Shown: positions 42,415 through 51,365 of the stretch, piece after piece | Numbering within the stretch: the stretch's first letter is position 1 | Layout of the letters: each line of letters opens with the position of its first letter | Source of the DNA: Actinomycetes bacterium | Lineage (GTDB): Bacteria; Actinomycetota; Actinomycetes; Streptosporangiales; Streptosporangiaceae | Assembly: GCA_021793235.1 (NCBI GenBank) | Contig: JAJYTD010000011.1 | Span: 1-64,000 of the forward strand | Length of the DNA stretch: 64,000 nt | Direction: 5' to 3' | Program-made: the position numbers and the translations under genes | Notes under the pieces: generated by a model | Seen by the model: only the letters and a program-made list of their open reading frames with translations | Database searches by the model: none | What the model was told of the DNA's origin: nothing

Positions 42415-44856
42415 ATGTCAGATCCTCGCCACAGCCTTCCCCCGTCCTCAGATGAATTCATCGGCCGCGAACGCGACATCGTGGATCTCCAGCGGATCGT
42501 CGGCACCACCCGCATGGTCTCTCTGACCGGCATCGGCGGTATAGGAAAGACCCGCCTGGCGATCCGTGTGGCCCGGCGGTCGCTTCCGCGGTTCTCCGAC
42601 GGCGTCGGATTCATCGATCTCAGTGAGGCCGCATCGCCGGACCAGGTGGTACGCGTCATCGCACGGGCGCTGCGGGTGCTGGAGGACAGCGGCGAGGTAT
42701 CCGCCGACGCGATCGCCACGGTGCTGCGGTCGCGGCGGATGCTGCTCCTGCTGGACACGTGCGAACGCGCGATCACCCCGCTGACCGAGCTGTGCCATAC
42801 GCTCCTGCTGTCCTGTCCCGACGTGCACATCCTGGCCACGAGCCGGCAGCCGCTGCACGTCGCCGGTGAGACGGTCTGGCGTGTCCCGCCGCTCTCCTTG
42901 CCGCCAAGGACCACGGCGGCCGACCGCCATCCGGCAGGCTCCCTCACCACCGAACGGGCCCTGGCCTACGAGGCGGTGCGCCTCTTCTCGGCCCGCGCCC
43001 GCACCGCACGCCCGAGCTTCGAGATGACCAGCGAGAACTCCGGTGACATCGTGGAGATCTGCCGGATTCTCGACGGTGTTCCGCTGGCGATCGAGCTGGC
43101 CGCCGCCCGCGTCCGCGTCCTCTCCGTCCAGCAGATCCTGCACCGCCTCAACGACCGCTTCCGACTGCTGGTGTCCACCGGGCAGGAACTGCCCCCCCGG
43201 CAGCGCACCCTGCGCGCCGTACTCGAATGGAGCCACGATCTGCTCACCCACCCGGAGCAGATCCTGCTCCGACGGCTGGCGGTGCTCGGTACCTGGGACC
43301 TCCGGCAGGCGGAGTACGTGTGCGGCCACACCGGCCTTGACCGCGGGGAGATCCAGGACCTGCTCTCCTCGCTCATCGCCAAGTCACTGGTCGTGCTCGA
43401 GGACGAGACCGGCGGAGTGGTCCGCTACCGGCTTCCGGATACGGTCCGCGCATACGCGGCCGAGCGGCTGGCGGACGCGGACGAGGAGGATCGGACGTGG
43501 GGCCGGTGTCTGGCCGAATCCGTGGAGTGGGCGGAGAGCATGGCCGCGGCGCTCTCCAGACCTCTGCCCTGGCCCGACCGACTGCGCTACCTGCACCGCC
43601 TGGACCACGCCCGGGAGAACACCACACGGCTGCTCGCCTGGGCGTTGGAGCACGGACACATCGACGCCGGGTTGCGCATGTGCACGGCGCTGCGGCCCTA
43701 TTGGTTCGTCCGGGGCCTCGTTACCGAAGGCGTCCGCCACCTTGCCCGGTTCCTGGACCGGGCGGGATCGGCAACGCCGCCGGCGGTTTCGGCGGTGCGC
43801 GCACGCGCGCTGGCCGTACACGCGGAGCTCTGCCTGGACACCGAGGGTGTCCACACCTCGCGCCGGCTGGCACACGCGGCCCTGGAGGCATCCCGGTCCT
43901 GCGGTGACCTCGGAGCACGGGCCATCGCCTTTGCGGCCCTCGCAGTTGCGGCGTTGCGCACGGGGGACGACGCCGAGTCCCGCGACTACGCCGGCAAGGC
44001 GCTGACAGCGGCGCGGGAGGTGCCTGACCACTTCACCGAAGTAGCGGCCCTGGGCACGCTGAGCCGACTCGCGCAGCGGAGCGGTGATGACGAGACCGCT
44101 GAAAGGTTCATGAGACGCGGTGTCGACGCCGCCCAGGAGATCGATGCCCGGTGGTGTGTCGCCCACTGCCTCAGCGGGCTGGGGGTGCTGTCCACGCGGC
44201 GAGGAGACCTCGATGGCGCGGGGCGGTACTTCGCCGAAGCACTGCGCATCTTCGCGGAGTCGGGGATCGCCCCCGAGGCCGCTCGCTGCGCGGTGCCCAT
44301 GGGTTACCTGGACCTCGCCCGCGGCGACATCTCCGGAGCCCGCCGCCGCTTCTCCGGTTACCTGCGTCTCAATATGGCCTCCGGTCGGCGCGGCGCGATC
44401 GCGCGCTCCCTGGAGGCCCTGGCCGAGCTCGCTCTCGCCGAGGAGCAACCGGAACGGACGGTCTCACTGGCCGGGGCCGCTGCCCGGCTGCACGAGGACC
44501 TGGGCCAGTCCGCGCCGCGCGCTGATTCCCTTCGGAACAGGGTCGAGCAGACCCTTGCGCCCGACGCGGCAGAAAAGGCCTGGCGGGCTTGGCGGGGCAG
44601 GCCATTGGAGCAGGTGGTCGACAATGCCCTCTCCTTCCCCGCGGCGCGGCGCGCCCTTCCGTCCCTGCTGACCCCCCGGGAAAAGGAAATAGCGGCTCTT
44701 GTCGGCGAGGGAATGTCCAACCGCCAGATCGCCGAACACCTCGTCATCAGCCAGGCGACCGCAGCGCGGCACATCGCCAATATCTTCCGGAAACTGCTCA
44801 TCACGTCGCGGACCCAGCTCGCGGACTGGTCGCAAAAGCACGGGTTGGGAAAGTGA
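42415..44856 (+). CDS. STAND-type LuxR family regulator 1
   Basis: An 813-residue regulator. The NTPase module begins near residue 13 (DEFIGRERDIVDLQRIV), with P-loop TGIGGIGKTR (38-47) and Walker B MLLLLDTCE. A winged-helix hinge follows (PLAIELAAARVRVLSVQQIL to LRAVLEWSHDLL), then helical TPR-like repeats (about 380-700), and a C-terminal LuxR helix-turn-helix: LTPREKEIAALVGEGMSNRQIAEHLVISQATAARHIANIFRKL. STAND proteins switch on NTP binding and often control secondary metabolism or stress. It is closely similar in layout to the next gene, so the two are probably an old duplication. Targets are unknown. Confidence 0.92.
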   Translation: MSDPRHSLPPSSDEFIGRERDIVDLQRIVGTTRMVSLTGIGGIGKTRLAIRVARRSLPRFSDGVGFIDLSEAASPDQVVRVIARALRVLEDSGEVSADAIATVLRSRRMLLLLDTCERAITPLTELCHTLLLSCPDVHILATSRQPLHVAGETVWRVPPLSLPPRTTAADRHPAGSLTTERALAYEAVRLFSARARTARPSFEMTSENSGDIVEICRILDGVPLAIELAAARVRVLSVQQILHRLNDRFRLLVSTGQELPPRQRTLRAVLEWSHDLLTHPEQILLRRLAVLGTWDLRQAEYVCGHTGLDRGEIQDLLSSLIAKSLVVLEDETGGVVRYRLPDTVRAYAAERLADADEEDRTWGRCLAESVEWAESMAAALSRPLPWPDRLRYLHRLDHARENTTRLLAWALEHGHIDAGLRMCTALRPYWFVRGLVTEGVRHLARFLDRAGSATPPAVSAVRARALAVHAELCLDTEGVHTSRRLAHAALEASRSCGDLGARAIAFAALAVAALRTGDDAESRDYAGKALTAAREVPDHFTEVAALGTLSRLAQRSGDDETAERFMRRGVDAAQEIDARWCVAHCLSGLGVLSTRRGDLDGAGRYFAEALRIFAESGIAPEAARCAVPMGYLDLARGDISGARRRFSGYLRLNMASGRRGAIARSLEALAELALAEEQPERTVSLAGAAARLHEDLGQSAPRADSLRNRVEQTLAPDAAEKAWRAWRGRPLEQVVDNALSFPAARRALPSLLTPREKEIAALVGEGMSNRQIAEHLVISQATAARHIANIFRKLLITSRTQLADWSQKHGLGK

Positions 44857-45420
44857 TGCCGCGGTCTCCGCTTCGGCGAGGAGCCGCGTCCGCGGCAGCG
44901 GAACCGGTGTTTTTCCGCGTGCTCTGCTCCAGACGATGAAACTGGGGCGAGAGGGGCAGAAGAAACGGAAAGATCGGCCGCAGAACGCCGACACCTGTGT
45001 CTTCTTCACACATGTTTCTGCACGGGCAGGAAGATTCGCCTGTACCGCTTGCGTCGGGACTGTACAACTACTAAGACAGAGCTCTAGGGAGTGTTTGGCG
45101 AAGGTTTTCGGATGCCCCTACTGTGCGCTGCTCCGCAAGCTCCGCGGTATCGCACAGCAGAGGCCCGCGAGCAGCCGTCCAGGCAATCTCTCGCAAGACG
45201 ATTCGCGCAGACCGGCCTGGTCGGCTGGGCAAGCGACATCGGCGCAGCGAGAAGCCCCTACTGCGCGCGCTTGGCGATTGTCGCGCAGCGGGGATCCTGC
45301 CTGGCGATTGCGAGCCCGAAATGATTCGGCGAACACGCCCCAGGACGGAAAACCCACTCCCTGATCCCCGACGCCCTTACCCGCAGGCAAGGTGAGAGCG
45401 GCCCAGCACCGTCTACTCAC
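44857..45420. other. Non-coding gap between the two STAND-LuxR genes
   Basis: About 564 bases without a supported gene. It is less GC-rich than its surroundings around 44990-45100. CCCCTACTG-n-GCGC occurs twice (about 45115 and 45254), which may be remnants of a duplicated segment. The promoter of the second regulator should be here. Confidence 0.35.
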
Positions 45421-47880
45421 GTGAAGGCCATGGCACCTCAGAGCGCGCCGGCACGGCAGAACCTCCCACTGGACCCCGACAGTTTCATCGGTCGCGACCG
45501 CGACCTCAGCGACCTGCTTCGACTGCTCGACACGGATCGTGTGCTCACCCTGTGCGGTGCGAGCGGTATCGGCAAAACCCGGCTCGCGCTGCGCTTGGCG
45601 GTTCAGGCCACCGGGTCCTTCCCCGACGGAGTATGGCTCGCGGCCCTTGAGGACGTGTCCTCGTGCGAAGAGATCGCCTCCCGTATCGCCACCGCTGTCG
45701 GCGTCACCGAGGAGGTCGGCCACGCCCCGGCCGATACGCTCCGCGAGGCGCTGCGCAGTCGCCGCCTCCTGGTGGTGCTGGACGGCTGCGGCCACATCAC
45801 CGACCACGTCGCCGCCGTGGGCCGTGCGCTCATCGACTCCTGCCCCGAAGTCTCGCTGCTGATCACCAGTGAGGAACCGGTGCACCTCGATGGCGAGGCG
45901 ATCTGGCGGGTTCCTCCCCTGTCGCTGCCGCCGTGGAGCAGCGACCGCGACCCCGCGCGTTCAGAAGCCGTCCGGCTGTTCCTGGACCGGGCGCGGACCT
46001 CTGCACCCGGGTTCGAGGCCGCTGCCGGCGAGCTGCGCGTCATCGCCGACATCTGCCGGAGAATCGGCGGTATCCCGCTGTGCATCGAACTCGTCGCCGC
46101 ATGGGTGAGGCGGCTGCCCCTGGCGCAGATCGCCGCGGAGCTGGCCGAGCGCATACCGTTGTCGGCCGGCAACGGGCGCCCGAAGCCCGGCAGGTCCACG
46201 ATCCTGCGTATCGTGCTCGAATGGAGCCATGCGCTGCTGAGTGACTGTGAGCGCACCATGCTGCGGCGCCTGTCGGTGTTTCCCGACTGGGACCTGGACC
46301 TCGCCGAGGGGGTGTGCTCCATGGACCCGCTGCGGGAGCCCGACGTCCTCGATCTCGTGTCGGCTCTGGTTGATCATTCACTGATCACAATCATCGGCGA
46401 ACACGAAGGGCGTGTCCGCTACCGGCTGCTCGGCCCGATCCGCCGCTTCGCCTCCGCGCGCCTGGCCGCGGCCGGTGAGGAGGCGGCGATCCGCGAGCGC
46501 CATGCCGAACAGATGGTCGCGATCGCCGAGGCCCTCGGCCGGGCGACCGTTCTCGGCCGGGCGATGCCCTGGCCGGAGCGCTTCGCGTACTGGCGCCGCG
46601 CGGTAGCCGAATACGGCAATCTCCGCTCCGCCCTGCACTGGTGCGCCGCACACGGCCGCATCCACGATGGCCTGCGCCTGTGCACGGGGTTGCGCCCGTT
46701 CTGGATCACCGGTTACCACTTCGCCGAGGGCAGCTACTGGAGCGACCTCTTCCTCGGTATGGAGGGCGGATCACAGTCCCTGCGCGGACGTGTCATGGTG
46801 CGTCGTGCCGAGCTCGCCTGGGCACAGCACGACCACGAAGGCACTGTGCACTTCGCGGAGGAGGGATTGCGGCGCTGCCGTGAGGCCGGAGACACCCAGT
46901 CGGTGGCCTTGGCCCTGAACCTGCTGGCCATGGTCGGCATCCACACCGGCGAACACGATCGCGTCGAAGCCCACCTGGTGGAGGTGCAAAAGCTCGCCCG
47001 CGAGACCGGTGACCTGTGGAACGAGGCCGTCTCGCTCGGCACCCAGGGCACACTCACCGCCCGCCGCGGCGACTTCGCTGGAGCCGACACGCTCTACAAC
47101 ACGGCGCTGATGATCATGCGCGGTATGGACCACCGGTGGGGCGTGGGGGCCACCCTCATCCGTCAGGGCGTCGTGGCAGAGGAGGGCGGCGACCTGTTGG
47201 GCGCCGACCGCTGCTACCGCGAGGCCCTCGACCTCCAGCGCAGCATGGGCATCACGCCCGGACTCGCGCGCTGCCTGACCGGTGTGGGCCGGATCGCACA
47301 CGCTCTGGGCTCCACCGCCCAGGCCTACGACTACCTCAGCGAGAGCCTGCTGCTGAGCCGTTCCACCGGGCAGCGTTCAGGTGTCGCCGCCACGCTCGCC
47401 TCCATCGCACGGATCGCCGCGGATCAGGGCCTTGCGGAAGAGGCGTACCGACTGGCAGGAGCGGCGGACGCGCTCTGGGAGAACGCGGGCCGTCCCCGCT
47501 CCGTCCGTCCCCGGACGGTGGATTCGGCTGAGGGAGATGGCCTCGACGCCTCCGCTTCGGCCTCCTGGCGGGAGGAGGGACGCGGTCTCGACATCGATGA
47601 GGCCGTGGCCATGGCGCTGCGCGTCACCGATGCGGGACGGGCGCCCCGTCAGCGCCCCGTACGGGCCCAGAGCACCGAGCCGCCGGAGAAGGTCCTGACC
47701 CGCCGGGAGCACGAGATCGCCCAATTGATCGGCCAGGACCAGAGCAACCGGATGATCTCCGAGCAGCTGTTCATCACGACCACCACGGTCGCGCGGCATG
47801 TCGCCAACATCAATCGCAAGATGGGGTTCAATTCACGCAAGCAGATCGCTGCATGGATCAACCGGCGTATTGCGGACTGA
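45421..47880 (+). CDS. STAND-type LuxR family regulator 2
   Basis: An 819-residue paralogue of the preceding regulator with the same order of parts: DSFIGRDRDLSDLLRLL, P-loop LCGASGIGKTRLAL (46-53), Walker B LLVVLDGCG, VLEWSHALLSDCERTMLRRL, TPR-like helices to about 680, a linker, and the LuxR helix-turn-helix LTRREHEIAQLIGQDQSNRMISEQLFITTTTVARHVANINRKM. The DNA-recognition helices differ clearly from regulator 1, so the two probably bind different sites. GTG 45421 and ATG 45430 are both possible starts. Confidence 0.92.
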   Translation: MKAMAPQSAPARQNLPLDPDSFIGRDRDLSDLLRLLDTDRVLTLCGASGIGKTRLALRLAVQATGSFPDGVWLAALEDVSSCEEIASRIATAVGVTEEVGHAPADTLREALRSRRLLVVLDGCGHITDHVAAVGRALIDSCPEVSLLITSEEPVHLDGEAIWRVPPLSLPPWSSDRDPARSEAVRLFLDRARTSAPGFEAAAGELRVIADICRRIGGIPLCIELVAAWVRRLPLAQIAAELAERIPLSAGNGRPKPGRSTILRIVLEWSHALLSDCERTMLRRLSVFPDWDLDLAEGVCSMDPLREPDVLDLVSALVDHSLITIIGEHEGRVRYRLLGPIRRFASARLAAAGEEAAIRERHAEQMVAIAEALGRATVLGRAMPWPERFAYWRRAVAEYGNLRSALHWCAAHGRIHDGLRLCTGLRPFWITGYHFAEGSYWSDLFLGMEGGSQSLRGRVMVRRAELAWAQHDHEGTVHFAEEGLRRCREAGDTQSVALALNLLAMVGIHTGEHDRVEAHLVEVQKLARETGDLWNEAVSLGTQGTLTARRGDFAGADTLYNTALMIMRGMDHRWGVGATLIRQGVVAEEGGDLLGADRCYREALDLQRSMGITPGLARCLTGVGRIAHALGSTAQAYDYLSESLLLSRSTGQRSGVAATLASIARIAADQGLAEEAYRLAGAADALWENAGRPRSVRPRTVDSAEGDGLDASASASWREEGRGLDIDEAVAMALRVTDAGRAPRQRPVRAQSTEPPEKVLTRREHEIAQLIGQDQSNRMISEQLFITTTTVARHVANINRKMGFNSRKQIAAWINRRIAD

Positions 47881-48265
47881 TGGGCTCCACGGCTATCGCC
47901 GCCAGATGCCACGGCACCTCCCGGATGGAATCTACATATGCATGTGCACACTCCGATGCATGTGCAAAAGCGCGTGGCACGCTAGACTCTTCCTATGAGT
48001 CCGCGTTCGGCCCCGCACGGGAGGGTGAGCGGCACGAGCTCGGGCTCAGGCATCCTGGAGATGCTTCTCCGGGAAGCCGCGGAGGCGGCGGTCGGCTCGC
48101 GTCCCTCGATTCGGGTTCCCCGAGCGGCGGAACAAGCAGGCCCATGCTTCCCGGCTCACCGGAGAACCGTGCGGCCTCGGGTGCGTAGAGGGGAGGCACC
48201 CGGGGCTTCCGCAAGCACGGCGCTACCGGGCTCGCCACGTGGAGGGGGCGTGACGAGCCCGGGTC
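47881..48265. promoter_or_regulatory. Gap with paired ATGCATGTGCA repeats and a possible leaderless promoter
   Basis: The 11-mer ATGCATGTGCA occurs at 47938-47948 and 47956-47966, 18 bases apart, in an AT-rich patch. TAGACT at 47983-47988 resembles a -10 box, and an ATG lies at 47995, suiting a leaderless start. The 94-codon frame from there is Arg/Pro/Gly-rich and may not be a protein, so I leave it uncalled. The repeats could be a binding site for one of the two adjacent LuxR regulators. Confidence 0.4.
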
Positions 48266-49171
48266 GTGATCACGGATAAGCGACCTGGGGGAGGCATGGG
48301 GGGCGACCCACGATCCGGTGGTCTTGGACCGGCCCGGATCCGCCTGATCGACGCCGGAACCGACGACGAAGCGGGTCCGGTGGGCTCACTCACCGGCGGA
48401 CTGCTCGACCGGCTGCGGCGCCGGGACCTGCGCGCGACCGTGGTGGATTCCCGCGGCAACAGCACCGACACGGTCATCTTCGCGGGCACCATCGAGCGCG
48501 CGGCGGCGGGACTGAGTCGCAGAGGGACGCACCCCGGTGATGTCATCGGTATCCTCGCCCCGGTCTCTTTGGACCGGCTCACCGCGGTCTACACCGTGAT
48601 GGCCGCGGGTGGAATCGCGCTGCCGCTCGAACTGGACTCGGACCTGGAGACACTGATCGACATTCTCACCGCGTCCGACGTCCGGCTGCTCCTGGTGGCG
48701 GCGCCGCTGTCCGAAGTCGCCTTGGAATTGGCGGATCGATCACGGGTCCGACAGGTGATCGCCTTCGGAGACGCGCCGGAGACCACCCCGTTCGGCGAAC
48801 TGCTGCTGCCCAGTCCGGACGGCAGCGGATACGATCCCGCACGCGGTCTGTTCCACAACGGCCTCCTCGGCTACCAGGCCACAGACAACGGCGTGTGCAC
48901 CACGTTGAGCCCGCACGATGAACTGCTGAATATGTTCCACCGGTTCTCGGCCTCCCTGCAGCTGACCTCCGATGACACCGTCGCGGTGGGACCGGGCATG
49001 CCCGAGTCCGTGCGGGCGGTACTGGCCGCCCTGGCGATGTGGAACGGCGCGGCGGTGGTCGCTCCCGCCGGTGGGAGCGGTCAGGGCGCCCGTGGGGGCT
49101 TCTCGGCGCTCGACGTCACCGTAGGCGGCTGCCCCACCCCCGCGCGCGTCGGCCCGGTGCACCACCGCTGA
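48266..49171 (+). CDS. Truncated/degenerate ANL-superfamily (AMP-binding) N-domain protein
   Basis: A 301-residue protein similar only to the N-terminal part of acyl-CoA synthetases and adenylation domains: TVIFAGTIERAAAGLSRRGTHPGDVIGILAPVSLDRLTAVYTVMAAGGIALPLELD, then DVRLLLVAAPLSE. Where the phosphate loop (YSSGTTGxPKG) should come it reads GLFHNGLLGYQATDNGVCTTLSPHDELLNMF, without the Ser/Thr/Gly/Lys residues. The adenine-binding motifs and C-terminal lid domain are missing. It cannot be a normal adenylating enzyme: either a decayed remnant, or a protein reused for ligand binding. It follows the two LuxR regulators. GTG 48266 is used; ATG 48296 is possible. Confidence 0.65.
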   Translation: MITDKRPGGGMGGDPRSGGLGPARIRLIDAGTDDEAGPVGSLTGGLLDRLRRRDLRATVVDSRGNSTDTVIFAGTIERAAAGLSRRGTHPGDVIGILAPVSLDRLTAVYTVMAAGGIALPLELDSDLETLIDILTASDVRLLLVAAPLSEVALELADRSRVRQVIAFGDAPETTPFGELLLPSPDGSGYDPARGLFHNGLLGYQATDNGVCTTLSPHDELLNMFHRFSASLQLTSDDTVAVGPGMPESVRAVLAALAMWNGAAVVAPAGGSGQGARGGFSALDVTVGGCPTPARVGPVHHR

Positions 49172-49270
49172 CACCGCGGCGGATACAGCGGTCCGCCCCT
49201 ACAGGCACCCCTCCCGAGGGCAAACGGCAGTGCCCCGCCGCACCGCGGAAAAACCCGCCCGAGACCGGCG

Positions 49271-49762
49271 CTACCGCGGGATGTCGATTTCGAACCAGAC
49301 GACGTGTGTGCTGTCGGTCCAGTACTCGCCGCTGCGCGAGGTGCAGCTCTCGATAATGAGCTTGCCCCGCCCGTAGTCTCCGTTGTCGGCACGGGTGGCG
49401 CCGAAACCGCTGGCCGCCTCGGCGCTCTTCTCCCCCTGATCGGCCACCGCGACCCGCACACGGCCCCGGCCGGACCGGATGAACAGCGTCATCACCCCGC
49501 CTGTCTGTCCAGAACGCGAATGCAGGAGGGCGTTGGTGGCCAGTTCGCTGGCCGCGAGCTCCGCGTCGTCCAACACCGTTTCCGGGGGCTTGGCACGCTC
49601 CAGGAACGCACGGACCCGGGCACGGATCGATCGCACGGCGGTCAGGTTGCCGACGCAGCTCCACACGGTGTGGTCGGTCGCGTCCTCGACGGGCTCGCTC
49701 GCCTCCAGCTCGGGCGAGGGGCCGACAGCGGCGCGCTCCCCGAGTCGCTGCGATTCGGTCAT
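49271..49762 (-). CDS. RsbW-like ATP-binding regulatory protein
   Basis: About 163 residues with a GHKL-type ATPase domain of the RsbW/SpoIIAB class: DDAELAASELATNALLHSRSG is the N-box with its conserved Glu and Asn, RVRVAVADQGEKSAEAA is the G1-box (DxG), and GRGKLIIESCTSRSGEYW the G2 region. In actinomycetes such proteins act as anti-sigma factors or in phosphorylation switches. No sigma factor or anti-anti-sigma gene is adjacent. ATG 49762 is preceded by GGGAG; 49786 is an upstream alternative. Confidence 0.82.
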   Translation of the reverse strand: MTESQRLGERAAVGPSPELEASEPVEDATDHTVWSCVGNLTAVRSIRARVRAFLERAKPPETVLDDAELAASELATNALLHSRSGQTGGVMTLFIRSGRGRVRVAVADQGEKSAEAASGFGATRADNGDYGRGKLIIESCTSRSGEYWTDSTHVVWFEIDIPR

Positions 49763-49786
49763 CCCCGTCACACTCCCAATCACCAC

Positions 49787-50142
49787 CGGGCGATAGCCGA
49801 CGGCCTCACCTTAGACAACGGCGCACCATGACCAGGACAGCACACGGCAGCCACATTCTTCACGGATACCCCACAAAAGGCGGCCATGTGTCCCTTCGCG
49901 ATACGACAAAAATTCCGTGCTGAACTCACATAACAGCCTATGGTCTGCGTTTTTGCAAAATAGCGGCCAGTCGCGGCGACGCTGTGGCGTTGGTCCCGAT
50001 CCCGGCCGCAGACCGCCCAGGACACGATCCGGTGAAACGCCTGACACGGACCCCGTTAGCAACGATAATCGTTCCCAATCCCAGTGGCGGCGGCTGTCAA
50101 GCGGCGCTGCCGCCCCGATCCGCGACCCGTGAAAGGCGCCCT
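49787..50142. promoter_or_regulatory. Upstream region of the CooC-like gene
   Basis: 356 bases of lower GC content than the genes around it. It contains the palindrome at 50061-50073. No other gene is supported; the plus-strand frame open from 49984 has no protein-like character before 50143. Confidence 0.5.
50061..50073. promoter_or_regulatory. Candidate Fur-family operator (CooC-like gene)
   Basis: AACGATAATCGTT, a perfect palindrome around a central base, 70 bases before the GTG start of the CooC-like ATPase. Its CGATAATCG core also occurs (as CGATTATCG) in the palindrome at 51351-51365 before the ABC importer. The form resembles Zur/Fur boxes of the TGATAATCA type. Confidence 0.55.
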
Positions 50143-51108
50143 GTGAAGATCGCATTCGCCGGCAAGGGCGGCAGCGGCAAAACCACGCTGTCCGCACTGT
50201 TCACTCGCTATCTTGCCGCCTCAGGACTCCCTGTCGTGGCGATCGACGCCGACATCAATCAGAATCTGGGCACGGCTCTCGGCGTGGCACCGGACCGCCT
50301 CGCCCGCACCCCGCCGCTCGGAGCCCACCTCCACGAGATCAAGCAGCTGCTGCGCGGCGACAATCCGCGTATCGCCTCGGCCGAAGAGATGGTCAAGACG
50401 ACCCCGCCCGGCCGCGGTTCGCGCCTGCTGGACTTCTCCCCCGGCAACCCGATCCACCAGCGGTTCGGCTGCAGCGTGGAAGGCGCGACGCTGATGCTGA
50501 CCGGGCCGTTCAGTGAGGACGACCTCGGCGTGTCCTGTTACCACTCGAAGATCGGCGCGGCCGAGCTCTACCTGAACCACCTGGTCGACCGGCCCGGTGA
50601 ATACGTGGTGGTGGACATGACCGCCGGCGCGGACTCCTTTGCCTCCGGCCTGTTCACCCGCTTCGACGTCACCTTCCTGGTCGCCGAACCCACTGTGCGC
50701 GGCGTGGGCGTCTACCGGCAGTACGCCCAATACGCCGCCGACCATGATGTGACCATCAGCGTCATCGGGAACAAGGTGCAGGACGAGGCGGATGTGGACT
50801 TCCTGCGCGAGCACGTGGGCGACGCGCTCGCGGCGTGCTTTGGCAGCTCCTCGTTCGTCCGCTCCATGGAGAAGGGACGCCACCCGGGGCTCGACGAGCT
50901 CGAAGGGGGCAACGCCAAGACGCTGGCCTGGATGCGCGACACCGTGGATGCAGCGCCCAAGGACTGGGCCCGGTTCACCCGGCAGGGCGTGGAGTTCCAT
51001 CTGCGCAACGCACGCGCATGGGCGAATGAGGCCACCGGATCCGACCTGGCCGCGCAGGTCGACCCGGACTTCGTGATGGGTCCCGAGGCCCTCGCCGAGC
51101 AGCGGTGA
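50143..51108 (+). CDS. CooC/MinD-like P-loop ATPase
   Basis: A 321-residue deviant-Walker ATPase. AFAGKGGSGKTTLSALFTRYLAASGLPVVAIDADINQNLG holds the signature Lys (KGGSGKT, residues 8-14), YVVVDMTAGADSFASGLFTRFDVTFLVAEPTVRGV is the Walker B/switch region, and VIGNKVQDEADVDFL the N-K base-recognition motif. The closest described relatives are CooC-type nickel-insertion ATPases, though the typical CxC metal site is not evident. GTG 50143 follows AAAGG. Together with the metal-type operator upstream and the Opp/Nik importer next door, a role in metal (Ni or Zn) handling is plausible but inferred. Confidence 0.75.
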   Translation: MKIAFAGKGGSGKTTLSALFTRYLAASGLPVVAIDADINQNLGTALGVAPDRLARTPPLGAHLHEIKQLLRGDNPRIASAEEMVKTTPPGRGSRLLDFSPGNPIHQRFGCSVEGATLMLTGPFSEDDLGVSCYHSKIGAAELYLNHLVDRPGEYVVVDMTAGADSFASGLFTRFDVTFLVAEPTVRGVGVYRQYAQYAADHDVTISVIGNKVQDEADVDFLREHVGDALAACFGSSSFVRSMEKGRHPGLDELEGGNAKTLAWMRDTVDAAPKDWARFTRQGVEFHLRNARAWANEATGSDLAAQVDPDFVMGPEALAEQR

Positions 51109-51194
51109 GGGCGGCGGGCCGGTGCCCGGTCCGGGTACCGGCCCGCGATGGCTGGACGGCGCCGACCTGGACGACGAACCAGGGTGCACAAAGT

Positions 51195-51223
51195 GGTTTA
51201 ATAACTACTTAAAGTAGTAAACC
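51195..51223. repeat. AT-rich interrupted palindrome
   Basis: ACTACTT-A-AAGTAGT at the centre (51204-51218) with outer GGTTT (51195-51199) and AAACC (51219-51223) arms. It has the size and symmetry of a repressor operator. It lies between the CooC-like stop and the terminator, so its target is unclear. Confidence 0.5.
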
Positions 51224-51277
51224 AACCTTAAACAGCAAGATTTAACTAAGCAACGGCATCAATTGCATCACGAGGCC

Positions 51278-51306
51278 ACGGCCCCGAACTCCAGGTTCGG
51301 GGCCGT
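51278..51306 (+). terminator. Hairpin terminator after the CooC-like gene
   Basis: Perfect 12-bp stem ACGGCCCCGAAC/GTTCGGGGCCGT with a 5-base TCCAG loop. Confidence 0.75.
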
Positions 51307-51350
51307 ACAGCATGCTCTTCACAGGCACTCGCCACCACACGGCACACCGC

Positions 51351-51365
51351 TTGCGATTATCGCAA
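51351..51365. promoter_or_regulatory. Candidate Fur-family operator (ABC importer operon)
   Basis: TTGCGATTATCGCAA, a perfect palindrome around a central base, about 250 bases before the substrate-binding protein start. Read on the other strand its core is CGATAATCG, identical to the site at 50061-50073. TTGC...GCAA arms are also reminiscent of the Streptomyces nickel regulator Nur box. Confidence 0.55.

Noticed and set aside
47995-48279. A 94-codon frame after a leaderless-type promoter
   Set aside because: Rich in Arg, Gly, Pro and Ser without a regular structure pattern; the promoter-like sequence is noted but the frame is not called as a gene.
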